In this document: piece by piece, positions 24,627-32,005 of the stretch | How the letters are laid out: every line of letters starts with the position of its first letter | How positions within the stretch are numbered: position 1 is the first letter of the stretch | Assembly: GCF_013141695.1 (NCBI RefSeq) | Contig: NZ_WHNY01000080.1 | Coordinates: forward strand, 1-45,141 | Reading direction: 5' to 3' | DNA length: 45,141 nt | DNA from: Paenibacillus plantarum | Lineage (GTDB): Bacteria; Bacillota; Bacilli; Paenibacillales; NBRC-103111 | Notes under the pieces: model-generated | Seen by the model: only the letters and a program-made list of their open reading frames with translations | Told to the model about the DNA's origin: nothing | Databases searched by the model: none | Made by a program: the position numbers and the translations under genes

Positions 24627-25253
24627 ATGGTGCTGAGTTTGGATATTTTAGAAATTAATTTATCATTGTTTAGGTTGGTTAATGACTTAGGAAAAGAATA
24701 TCCCTTTTTGAATCCCACATTTATTTTTATTGCTGAATATATGGTTTTTTTACTTGCACTAAATGTTATTATTATTTGGTTTACAAGAGATGTGGACAAT
24801 AGAATTATGATTCTTTGTGCATCAATCGCTTTCATTTGTGCCTTTACGGTAGGAAAGGTTTCAGGGGTATTTCACTCGAATTATCAACCTTTTGTTGAAT
24901 TAAATGACGTTAATAAACTGATACATAAAGAAAAAGACAATTCTTTTCCAAGTGACCATACAATTTTATTCTTCTCATATTGTTTTTCATTCTGGCTTTT
25001 TAAAAGAGGTTGGTCAATTTTATGGGTATTGTTAGCTGTTCTAGTGGGAGTCTCCCGTATATGGGTTGGGGTTCATTATCCTTTAGATATTTTAACAGGA
25101 ATATTAATTAGCCTAACTGCTGCAACTTCTATATATTTAATATTCCCTAAACTTAATGTTACTCAGGCCACCATAAAATTTTATGAAAAATATGAAAACA
25201 AGCTTCTTCTTCTGTTCAAAAGAACAATGAGAAACAAGTCAAAAAACTTTTAG
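24627..25253 (+). CDS. PAP2-family phosphatase (BcrC-like undecaprenyl diphosphatase)
   Basis: A 208-residue membrane enzyme with about five to six helices. The three PAP2 catalytic motifs are present: K-x6-type GKVSGVFHSNYQPFV, PSDH (central, general acid H) and SRIWVGVHYPLD. This arrangement and length fit BcrC-type undecaprenyl pyrophosphatases, which recycle the cell-wall lipid carrier outside the membrane and give bacitracin tolerance. The start may be ATG 24627 or TTG 24639; both have weak ribosome binding sites. The highly AT-rich composition suggests acquisition. Confidence 0.8.
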   Translation: MVLSLDILEINLSLFRLVNDLGKEYPFLNPTFIFIAEYMVFLLALNVIIIWFTRDVDNRIMILCASIAFICAFTVGKVSGVFHSNYQPFVELNDVNKLIHKEKDNSFPSDHTILFFSYCFSFWLFKRGWSILWVLLAVLVGVSRIWVGVHYPLDILTGILISLTAATSIYLIFPKLNVTQATIKFYEKYENKLLLLFKRTMRNKSKNF

Positions 25254-25388
25254 ATTTATTCAAAAATCAAGTGTTTCGTTTAGTTGTCGGGGTAAGAGGT
25301 TCGGGCTCGCGCCACTTATACCTTTTTGGCGATGTCTGCCCCAACGACCAGTGCTTTTTCGGTAATTCGTGGAATTATACGAATAATG

Positions 25389-26410
25389 CTAACAATGAGA
25401 TTGTGCAGCGAATTGGCTTACAAACAAAGGATCTAATGTTGTCCTAGTGAATCCGGCCACGACCAAAAAAACAAGGAGAATCGAGATAATAGTCCTTCCA
25501 AGAGATATCCGAAGGATACGCTTGTCATCACGGACATTGTAAGCCGTGGTTATTATTATGAACATACGCGGCAGACTCAAGAGTTCCAAAGACTACGCAC
25601 CCTGATGAGTGATCGAGAGTTTTGGGTCGCCTATAGTGTCCGGTTGCAGAATCGAATTATTCGCTGGTTGGATATTCGCTTCCCAGAGTATACATCGGTG
25701 TTTAAGGATTGGACTTGCAAACTTTCAATGGCTACATTGAAAGAGATACCATTACTGCAGGATCTCGCGTCTCAATCCATAGACGATATGATTACGACTT
25801 GGAGAAAGCATATGAGTAGAGCAGGTGGATCTACAGGCACTCAGAAAGCTGCTGAACATATTTCTCAAGCCAAACGGAGTGGGGGGATGTCACGACTTTA
25901 GCTGAGGCAAAGCAAGATTTAGAACGATTAATCGCAGAGTACGAGCGCATCGTGGAAATGCTAGGGGACGTTCAAAAGCAAATTCTATCCATACTTAGTG
26001 AGATTCCGATGGCAAGTCAGCTTCGCTCCATTAAGGGCATTGGTCCCATCTTTATTGCAGCGATTTTAGCTGGCGCAGCTGACCTTAGACAGTATGCGCA
26101 TGGACGTCAGTTACTACGAAAAGCTGGTCTTAATCTAGCTGAAAGTACGTCGGGAAAACGAAAGGGACAGATCGTTATATCAAAGCGAGGGGATTTAACC
26201 TTACGCAAATATTTGTTTCTCGCTACCATACAGCTGATTGGTGTCAATCCTGTATTTCGAGAGTTACATGAGTATAACGTTAAAGTTAAGCATATGAAGA
26301 AGCTCAGATCCGTATTTAAACTGCTTGGAAAAGTAGCCCGAATCTTAATCAGTATTGTCCAGAAAGGTGAAACATTTACACCTGAAAAGGCAAGTCATAT
26401 CATTGCGTAA
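25389..26410 (+). mobile_element. IS110-family transposase remnant 2
   Basis: Reads across three frames as GLQTKGSNVVLVNPATT, KENRDNSPSKRYPKDTLVIT, FQRLRTLMSDREFWVAYSVR, then FPEYTSVFKDWTCKLSMATL. A shift near 25895 is followed by AEAKQDLERLIAEYERIVEM and the Transposase_20 region IKGIGPIFIAAILAGAADLR, QLLRKAGLNLAESTSGKRKG, FRELHEYNVKVKHMKKLRSV. About 60-80 N-terminal residues with the first catalytic Asp are not recognisable. It is different in sequence from remnant 1, so two separate IS110 insertions occurred. Confidence 0.8.
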
Positions 26411-26903
26411 GCTGCATAACTGGAAATACCACGTCTTTTGACTCATTCGCAGGATTCTAAAAAGAAAGCACGGAGAACCGAGTTCCTGTCCGAGAAGGGC
26501 TTTGACCCGTCCGCTAAACGCAATCGGTCTCCACACCTTGGATAAGTATAACGATGGAAGATTAGGGCCTAGACCCGTAGAGCCATGGGATGGTAAACTT
26601 CCAGGTATTCGTGGAATATGCGCGCAGTAGAGTAAAATTTAGGGGAATGATTTAGGGGAATTGATTTACGGCTCCTCTGTTCCCGCACGCCTTAAATGCA
26701 AGAATTATATCCATAGGACTTCGTTCTCTAAGATATTGTTACTTTCAAGGTGATGAAATCCTGCGAATGAGCGAGTATACGTTAGATAAACCATTAAAAC
26801 CAAGGGAGGGGTAGGATAGTTCAATTAAAATTAATAATTCTCTTGCTCAAATATTACAGATTATTCCATAATTAAACATCCTATAAGAAAGAGAGTGATT
26901 AAA
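26411..26903 (+). other. Gene-free stretch after IS110 remnant 2
   Basis: No gene is seen. The first 200 bp is GC-richer and structured (for example GGGCCTAGACCC at 26566-26577, GCCATGGGATGG) and probably is the 3' flank of the IS110 element. The remainder is AT-rich with no clear signal. GGGAGGGG at about 26803 has no start codon after it. Confidence 0.4.
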
Positions 26904-26960
26904 ATGAAAATATTTAATTTATTTTTCCGTAGAACGAATTTAGAGGTGCGGAAGGGATAA
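26904..26960 (+). pseudogene. 5' gene fragment, 18 codons
   Basis: AAGAAAGAGAG precedes ATG 26904, which opens MKIFNLFFRRTNLEVRKG and stop. The good start region but very short frame suggest the beginning of a lost gene. A genuine small peptide cannot be excluded. Confidence 0.25.
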
Positions 26961-27013
26961 TCATTTTCTAAAGTCCCTTTCTAAGATATCAAATATGGAG
27001 GGGAAATAACTAT

Positions 27014-27103
27014 ATGTCTTTCAGTAAATATGGTGCATTATGTACAGAGGTATATGACCACACAAAGAAAATTGATGATTCTTTTGGTAGGGATGTAGAG
27101 TAA
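27014..27103 (+). pseudogene. 5' fragment of a class I SAM methyltransferase gene
   Basis: GGAGGGG at about 26997-27003 and ATG 27014 start MSFSKYGALCTEVYDHTKKI and DDSFGRDVE, then stop. The opening F-G-x-L-C-x-E-V-Y-D-x-T-K is that of a common Bacillus/Paenibacillus methyltransferase family. The SAM-binding part is gone. Next follows a complete GNAT gene. Confidence 0.5.
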
Positions 27104-27119
27104 GAAAGGTGGGAGATTT

Positions 27120-27635
27120 TTGATAGAAACAAAACGTCTTATAATTAGAGAAATGGTGCAGTCCGATTATGATGCATTGTGCGGAATATTGTGTGATGAG
27201 GAAGTAATGCGTGCTGCTTATGAAAGTGCATTCAACTTAGAAGAAGCACAAAATTGGCTTAACAGACATCTTAAAAGATATGAAAAGTATGGTTTTGGAC
27301 TTTGGGCTGTTGTATTAAAAGAAACAAACGAAATGATTGGTCAATGTGGCTTGACAATGCAAGACTGGAGAGAAAAAGAAATTTTGGAAATAGGATATTT
27401 GTTTCAAAAAGTGTATTGGCACAAAGGTTACGCAACAGAAGCGGCAATTGCTTGCAAGGAATACGCTTTCTTAGTTCTTAATGCAAGTAGCGTTTATTCT
27501 ATTATTAGGGACACAAATATAGCCCCTCAGAAAGTTGCTGTTCGAAACGGTATGAATATTATTGATAAAGATATTAAGAATTTTAGGAATATAGATATGG
27601 AATTTTTTCTGTATTCTGTAGAGCGAACAAAATGA
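27120..27635 (+). CDS. GNAT-family N-acetyltransferase (RimJ/RimL-like, copy 4)
   Basis: A 171-residue acetyltransferase beginning IETKRLIIREMVQSDYDALC. Core GLWAVVLKETNEMIGQCGLT, ILEIGYLFQKVYWHKGYATE with acetyl-CoA motif H-K-G-Y-A-T-E, and C-terminal NIAPQKVAVRNGM. This is the RimJ/RimL protein class (Acetyltransf_3), which acetylates protein N-termini or small amines. TTG 27120 follows GGTGGGAGA. It starts 17 bp after the methyltransferase fragment. Confidence 0.85.
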   Translation: MIETKRLIIREMVQSDYDALCGILCDEEVMRAAYESAFNLEEAQNWLNRHLKRYEKYGFGLWAVVLKETNEMIGQCGLTMQDWREKEILEIGYLFQKVYWHKGYATEAAIACKEYAFLVLNASSVYSIIRDTNIAPQKVAVRNGMNIIDKDIKNFRNIDMEFFLYSVERTK

Positions 27636-27742
27636 GCATAATACGAAGTAAAAACAATTGATAATGTAATATGCCTTTAAGAGGACCCAGCCAGGTGTAC
27701 TTAGATATAAATATAGGATTAAATCTGAAGCCATGTCGTTAA

Positions 27743-27820
27743 ACTAACTGGGACCGTTACTTCAATAGGGATCGTCGGCTGCCGCGCAGTCTGGACGGTC
27801 CCTATTTCATTAAAGGGCAG
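27743..27820 (+). repeat. Cassette-type repeat, GGGATCG subfamily (copy 18)
   Basis: The left box ACTAACTGGGACCG then TTACTTCAATA is followed by hairpin ATAGGGATCGTC / GACGGTCCCTAT with inner GCTGCCGCGCAGTC, and right box CATTAAAGGGCAG. The stem matches the copy at 10566. Confidence 0.8.
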
Positions 27821-27907
27821 GTTTGCTCGTCCTCAGCTCGTATTCAACTCTGGAAAAATGAAACAAATTTACTTGTTTTTCGTATAAGAAAAAGAGGTGA
27901 TGAAGTA

Positions 27908-28357
27908 ATGAGGAAATTTTTGATCGTAATGGCATGCATCATATTTATTCTGGGTTGTTCAAAAAACACTGATAATAAAGATTCTAAAATTCTTCCCGTC
28001 GATACTGCATTAACCAATCAAAACGGCTTAGAAAATTGGAAATTAGTAATGATTTCAAAAATCAATGCTCTAGGACGACAGGGTTACGATATTGAATTTA
28101 TGTATACAGGGAGTGCTTCTGTTAAAAGTGTAGTTGTATATTATCGAGTGGATACAAAAGAAAAGCTTTCAGGTAAAACTGTAAAAGCTGATTCAAAAAC
28201 AGTTGTTTCAAAATTAGAATCGAATGAAAAAATAACGTTATCCGATTTAGAGTTACCGATTAATATACCTGTTTCGGTAGAAGTGGATTGGCTAGAAGGA
28301 AACCATATTAATAAGGGAACGGGTACTTTTAACATTACAGAATCAAAACAAAAATAG
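27908..28357 (+). CDS. Small lipoprotein of unknown function
   Basis: A 149-residue protein with a lipoprotein signal: basic MRKF, hydrophobic stretch and lipobox ILGC with Cys at about 17. The mature part has beta-strand-rich character (VKSVVVYYRVDTKEKLSGKT, LPINIPVSVEVDWLEG), consistent with a single immunoglobulin-like or beta-sandwich domain exposed at the membrane surface. AAAGAGGTGATG-type site precedes ATG 27908. No family is recognised. Confidence 0.7.
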   Translation: MRKFLIVMACIIFILGCSKNTDNKDSKILPVDTALTNQNGLENWKLVMISKINALGRQGYDIEFMYTGSASVKSVVVYYRVDTKEKLSGKTVKADSKTVVSKLESNEKITLSDLELPINIPVSVEVDWLEGNHINKGTGTFNITESKQK

Positions 28358-28370
28358 TTTTGTTCCACTT

Positions 28371-28430
28371 TACTAACGGGAAACGATAGATGAATAAAGA
28401 CACATAAGCAGCTGGGCACGAAAAGGGGTA
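28371..28430 (+). repeat. Cassette-type repeat, left half (copy 19)
   Basis: ACTAACGGGAAACG then ATAGATGAATAAA is a clear left box 13 bp after the lipoprotein stop. The rest (CAGCTGGGCACG) is too degenerate to show a hairpin. Confidence 0.55.
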
Positions 28431-28438
28431 CAGCAATA

Positions 28439-28672
28439 ATGAAACGTTATGTAAATTCAGCACTTATTTTTAGTGTTGCTGCATTAATTAGTGTCATTTA
28501 CATCTCACAGCTACTTGGTATTATCTGTGGAATTATTAGTATAGTACTAAGTCTGCTACACATGAAGACTGAGAAAAAGAGATGTATAGTTGCTATTACA
28601 ATCAGTACAATTACAATTTTGGTACCTATCGTCTTGGTACTAGCCCTAGTTAATTCGCTCGACGGATTTTAA
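28439..28672 (+). CDS. Small two- or three-helix membrane protein
   Basis: 77 residues, almost entirely hydrophobic: helices at about 7-40 and 50-74 separated by the basic loop HMKTEKKRC. The G-I-I-x-G-I-I-S pattern resembles DUF4190-like small membrane proteins. Function unknown. AAAGGGG lies at about 28423-28429 before ATG 28439. Confidence 0.55.
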   Translation: MKRYVNSALIFSVAALISVIYISQLLGIICGIISIVLSLLHMKTEKKRCIVAITISTITILVPIVLVLALVNSLDGF

Positions 28673-28697
28673 TAGTATAGACTGGCAGGAATTAACC

Positions 28698-28757
28698 TAA
28701 TGGATATCGATAGCTCAATAAAAAATAAACGACACAATTTAGGTGTCGTTTATTTTT
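28698..28757 (+). repeat. Cassette-type repeat with terminator hairpin (copy 20)
   Basis: The left box TAATGGATATCG then ATAGCTCAATAA is followed by a perfect 15-bp stem AAAAATAAACGACAC / GTGTCGTTTATTTTT ending in T-run. The stem is A/T-rich and unlike other copies, which again shows that only pairing is kept. The following 28760-28985 has no gene. A 100-bp part of it, read on the minus strand, resembles an IS fragment (YTKDELDIARARLL), which I could not confirm. Confidence 0.65.
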
Positions 28758-28985
28758 TTCATTCAAACCCTTACGATAAGCCTCTACAGCAGTCTGGCGC
28801 GAGCTATATCCAGTTCATCCTTAGTGTATTGGTCAGAACGAATTAAGTTTTGATACACTAGAGGGGTGGACAAAAAGATAGTTCGATCCTAAAGTTACAC
28901 GAAAAAGAAATATCAAATAATTATCAAGAATACACCAGACTTGAATGTATACCTTGTAACCGAGGAGTAGGAAATAGGAGATAGT

Positions 28986-29471
28986 ATGAATGAATATACC
29001 GATTTTTTAGAAAAGCATATGGGAAAAATTCAATATGGTTGGACTAGTAATGAAAGTAATCAAAAACTTCCGTTCCAAATTGTAAAGTATGCTGGGGGAC
29101 CTTTTTCAGGGACCGTTTCATATTCAACATTAGGACTTAGCAATGAAGAGTTAAGATCTTCTGTATCTGGAAAACAAATACGACAAGAACTAATATTTAC
29201 TTCGTATGCATTCCACGGAGATAATAATATTCCTGGTATTCTTCAACAAATAGGTCAGCAAGCATTGAAAAACAAAACTGCTTTTTTAAGAGGTGATGTT
29301 ATAGGTCCTTATGGCCAACTGTTTGATAAGTCGGAACTAGAAGCATTATATGTCACATGCCCAGTTTATTTCCCAGATGAATTTCAAACATATACTACTG
29401 AAAATAAGACATCAATCGTACAATCATGGATAGTACCAATAACCTCTAAAGAAGGAACGATAGCACAATAA
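28986..29471 (+). CDS. Suppressor-of-fused (SUFU) domain protein, truncated at the C-terminus by a repeat
   Basis: 161 residues from ATG 28986 (GGAGATA before it). The SUFU-like pattern is PFQIVKYAGGPFSGTVSYST, then GKQIRQELIFTSYAFH, LEALYVTCPVYFPDEFQTYT and SIVQSWIVPITSKE. Bacterial members occur in toxin-immunity loci and usually continue past VPITSKE with a W/F/L-rich tail. Here the frame enters a repeat left end (GGAACGATAGCACAATAA), adding only GTIAQ and the stop. The protein is therefore a repeat-generated truncation, possibly inactive. Confidence 0.65.
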   Translation: MNEYTDFLEKHMGKIQYGWTSNESNQKLPFQIVKYAGGPFSGTVSYSTLGLSNEELRSSVSGKQIRQELIFTSYAFHGDNNIPGILQQIGQQALKNKTAFLRGDVIGPYGQLFDKSELEALYVTCPVYFPDEFQTYTTENKTSIVQSWIVPITSKEGTIAQ

Positions 29472-29527
29472 ACAGGGAGCAGATTGCCGCGGCAGCTGCT
29501 CCCTGATTTCATTAAAGTAACGGGCAG
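29451..29527 (+). repeat. Cassette-type repeat, GGGAGCAG subfamily (copy 21), overlapping the SUFU end
   Basis: The left part starts at GAAGGAACG, then ATAGCACAATAAA with the SUFU stop codon inside it. A perfect hairpin CAGGGAGCAG / CTGCTCCCTG around TTGCCGCGGCAG follows, and the right box is AAGTAACGGGCAG. The usual GCTAAC of the left box has been replaced by gene sequence (TCTAAAGAAG). Confidence 0.85.
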
Positions 29528-29665
29528 GTTTGTTACAATAATCACTATCACAATTTACTAGCTTGACTGAGGCGTACGTTAAGGAGATTGCCAGTTTTTC
29601 TTTTTACCTTATTCGATTATAGTAAACATAGGAATATTATTCTAAAATGGAATAGGGTGTTTCTT

Positions 29666-30463
29666 ATGGTAGTTGGCGAACGGATTGGCAGAGGCAACAC
29701 TGCGGATATTTATGCATTAGGGGCGAAACAGGTCCTTAAAGTATTTCGCGAGCCTAAACTGCTTGACCTGGAGCGGAATATTAGTAACGCTATTGAGGAG
29801 TTGGCGGTAGGTGCCCCGATATTTTATGGAACCGTAGAAACTGACGGTCTTACCGGACTTGCATATGAGAGGATCCTGGGACCTTCCATGCTAGAGATTC
29901 TATTGGGTAAGCCGGAAAAAGCTGCAGAATACGGCCGTCAACTGGCTCAACTTCACACCAAGATACACGGCGTCAAGGCAACCGGTCGTTTGGAATCAAT
30001 TAAAAGTCGACTGACTTATATGATCAGCGGCATTCGTCACGTCGGCTTCGAGCCGCTACGAGAGGTGATCGAAAGCCGTCTATCCAAGCTTCCCGGGGGT
30101 GATCATCTTTGTCACGGTGACTTCCATCCTGGCAATGTGCTTATAAGTCAAAGGGGGCCTGTCGTCATCGACTGGATGACCGCAGTATGTGGTCCGGCAC
30201 AAGCCGATGTAGCCAGAACGATCATTATACTGCGTCACGCGGTCTTGCCGGAGGAGCTTTCCGAGGTCGTTATCCAGACGTTTGGTCAACTTAGAACAAT
30301 ATTACTTCAAACGTACGAGGACACATATCTCGAACTGACCGGATACAGCCGGGAGGAGATCGCTAAGTGGGAGCTTCCGCTAATGGCGGCACGCCTAGGT
30401 GAGAGCATTCCGGAGGAGGAGCAACGCACTCTGCTCGATATAATACAGCGCCAGTTAAACTAG
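29666..30463 (+). CDS. Aminoglycoside phosphotransferase (APH)-family kinase-like protein
   Basis: A 265-residue protein of the choline/aminoglycoside kinase fold. The N-lobe has IGRGNTADIYALGAKQVLKV (glycine loop and Lys). The catalytic loop is LCHGDFHPGNVLI and the metal site VVIDWMTAVCGPAQADVART. Members phosphorylate small molecules or antibiotics. This one has no visible specificity signature. I start at ATG 29666 with AGGGTG at 29654-29659. The upstream extension to 29588 is not kinase-like. GC content is higher than its neighbours. Confidence 0.82.
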   Translation: MVVGERIGRGNTADIYALGAKQVLKVFREPKLLDLERNISNAIEELAVGAPIFYGTVETDGLTGLAYERILGPSMLEILLGKPEKAAEYGRQLAQLHTKIHGVKATGRLESIKSRLTYMISGIRHVGFEPLREVIESRLSKLPGGDHLCHGDFHPGNVLISQRGPVVIDWMTAVCGPAQADVARTIIILRHAVLPEELSEVVIQTFGQLRTILLQTYEDTYLELTGYSREEIAKWELPLMAARLGESIPEEEQRTLLDIIQRQLN

Positions 30464-30485
30464 TTTTCATCACTTAGAGAATTAA

Positions 30486-30570
30486 GCTAACGAAAAACGT
30501 TACTTCAATATACTACAAAATGAGGCTGCCACCGCAAAACGATTGGCAGCCTCATTAAGCTATTGGGCAG
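30486..30570 (+). repeat. Cassette-type repeat, GGCTGCC subfamily (copy 22)
   Basis: The left box GCTAACGAAAAACG then TTACTTCAATA is followed by hairpin ATGAGGCTGCCA / TTGGCAGCCTCAT and right box TTAAGCTATTGGGCAG. The promoter-like TATGGTACAATAAT for the NUDIX gene starts at 30605. Confidence 0.8.
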
Positions 30571-30654
30571 TTTAAAACAATGAATCTCCTAAACAAAAAA
30601 CTAATATGGTACAATAATCCAAAACGGTAAAATACGATAACGGATGTGACCCGG

Positions 30655-31137
30655 ATGGAAAAAATACGACTTCGTGCGTGTGCATTGATTATTAAGGATG
30701 ATGCCATTTTACTTATCGAGTACAAGAATGATAATGGTGACGGTGTCCATTACAATCTTCCTGCAGGTGGTGTTGAGCCAGGTGAAACCTTTGTTGAAGC
30801 TGTGAGAAGGGAAGCAAAAGAAGAGGCATGTGTCGACGTAGAAGTCGGTCCTGTTGCCTTTGTTTACGAATATCAACCAATTAAAAGCAATTATATATAT
30901 GGCGATACCCACTCTGTGGGGATTACATTTAAATGTGAATTGAACTCAGGATCATATCCCAAGCTTCCACAAAAGCCAGATCCTAATCAAACAGATGTTA
31001 AATGGATTCCGATTTCGGAGTTGCATAGGATTCAACTGTACCCAGAAATTAACCAAGACATTGTTGATTATTACAGTGGTAATACGTATCGCAATTATGT
31101 TGAAGAACAAGAGATACAACAAAAGCTGTTACGTTAA
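30655..31137 (+). CDS. NUDIX hydrolase
   Basis: A 160-residue protein. NUDIX box G-x5-E-x7-R-E-x-x-E-E is seen in GGVEPGETFVEAVRREAKEE, with A instead of the usual following G. It is flanked by RLRACALIIKDDAILLIEYK and a C-terminal WIPISELHRIQLYPEI. These enzymes hydrolyse nucleoside diphosphate-linked compounds with Mg. The substrate is unknown. I choose ATG 30655. The stop codon TAA (31135-31137) is inside the left box of the next repeat (ACGTTAACTGGG). Confidence 0.85.
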   Translation: MEKIRLRACALIIKDDAILLIEYKNDNGDGVHYNLPAGGVEPGETFVEAVRREAKEEACVDVEVGPVAFVYEYQPIKSNYIYGDTHSVGITFKCELNSGSYPKLPQKPDPNQTDVKWIPISELHRIQLYPEINQDIVDYYSGNTYRNYVEEQEIQQKLLR

Positions 31138-31213
31138 CTGGGAGCGAGAGTTTAATAATACCGGAACAGGCTATCGAGGGCTTGATATCGGTATCCTATT
31201 ACGGTGACGGGCA
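31131..31213 (+). repeat. Cassette-type repeat, copy 23, containing the NUDIX stop codon
   Basis: The left box ACGTTAACTGGGAGCG then AGAGTTTAATAAT is followed by a weak stem ATACCG / CGGTAT with GGCTATCGAGGGCTTGATA inside, and right box GGTGACGGGCAAACG. The last NUDIX codons are part of the repeat. Confidence 0.65.
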
Positions 31214-31233
31214 AACGTTTGATAGGAGGATTT

Positions 31234-31547
31234 ATGTCAACTCACATTTATTTTGTTCGTCATGGTATAGCTCCATTTTCACTGGAACTTGAATTAGCAG
31301 GAGGAGCAAGTCTCTCCAAACAAGGAAAATTAGACGCAAAAAAAGTAGCTGAGTTGTAGGTAATGAAAAAATAGATGTTATTGTTTCTAGTTCATATAAT
31401 CGAGCAAAAGAAACGGTTACTCCTTTGGCGGAGCTGTTAGAGAAAGAGATTATATTTTGGAAGCAAACAAGCAAACCTGATGTATATAGACTTGAATTTA
31501 AAGAAAACAAATTAATAAATGTTAAAAGATTATGGACATCATCCTAG
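31234..31547 (+). pseudogene. Histidine phosphatase family protein, frameshifted and shortened
   Basis: AGGAGG and ATG 31234 start STHIYFVRHGIAPFSLELEL with the R-H-G catalytic motif. GGASLSKQGKLDAKKVAEL follows, then TAG (31357-31359). One base later the next frame resumes NEKIDVIVSSSYNRAKETVT, PLAELLEKEIIF and ends WTSS. The second catalytic His region of phosphoglycerate-mutase-like phosphatases is absent. It is both frameshifted and 3'-truncated. Confidence 0.7.
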
Positions 31548-31559
31548 GTAAGCTGACAA

Positions 31560-31621
31560 AGCTAACGTAAACGATACTTGAACGGCTGCCGCGAAGCAGC
31601 CTTTATTACGTTAACGGGCAG
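31560..31621 (+). repeat. Cassette-type repeat, shortest full copy (copy 24)
   Basis: The left box AGCTAACGTAAACG then ATACTTGAA is followed by a compact hairpin CGGCTGCCGCGAAGCAGCC and right box ACGTTAACGGGCAG. At 62 bp it shows the minimal element. TGGTAAAAT follows at 31629-31637. Confidence 0.85.
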
Positions 31622-31738
31622 GTCTGTATGGTAAAATAGGGAAACCTAGCTACTTCCAGCCTTATGATTGCTTAGTAAAGGAAACCTAAGTTTGGTTTGA
31701 ATACGGAAGTCTGCTGAGAGCAGAATCGGAGGAATAGG

Positions 31739-31990
31739 TTGAGACGGTTCACAGTGGAACGCGAAGCACCTGATTACCATGAGTGGCGTAAGAAGAACCC
31801 ATTAGGATTTGTCCTTAACATAAACACATGGAGTGCTACTTCAGCGTCTACCACAACCATCATTCATGATGCCGTTGGTTGTTCATTTTTAAACCTATCA
31901 CGCACGGGAAATAGGGAACGACATGGTACGAAAGAACATCCAAAGCTTATGTTCAACGTACATTCAGGAGCTGGTGAAGGAAATGCTTAG
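31739..31990 (+). CDS. Hypothetical protein with a GFVLN domain, probably 3'-truncated
   Basis: 83 residues from TTG 31739, preceded by GGAGGAATAGG. Residues 11-53 (DYHEWRKKNPLGFVLNIN, then TTIIHDAVGCSFLNL) look like a small domain with G-F-V-L-N and I-H-x-A-x-G-C motifs that I associate with N-terminal parts of larger bacterial proteins. After EHPKL the tail (MFNVHSGAGEGNA) looks out of place, as if the gene had been cut. Function unknown. Confidence 0.45.
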   Translation: MRRFTVEREAPDYHEWRKKNPLGFVLNINTWSATSASTTTIIHDAVGCSFLNLSRTGNRERHGTKEHPKLMFNVHSGAGEGNA

Positions 31991-32005
31991 AAAGGGAGTT
32001 GTCCA

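Noticed and set aside
28790..28890. IS3-type fragment on the minus strand
   Set aside because: YTKDELDIARARLL is suggestive, but stops interrupt it within 25 codons and no terminal repeats could be found.
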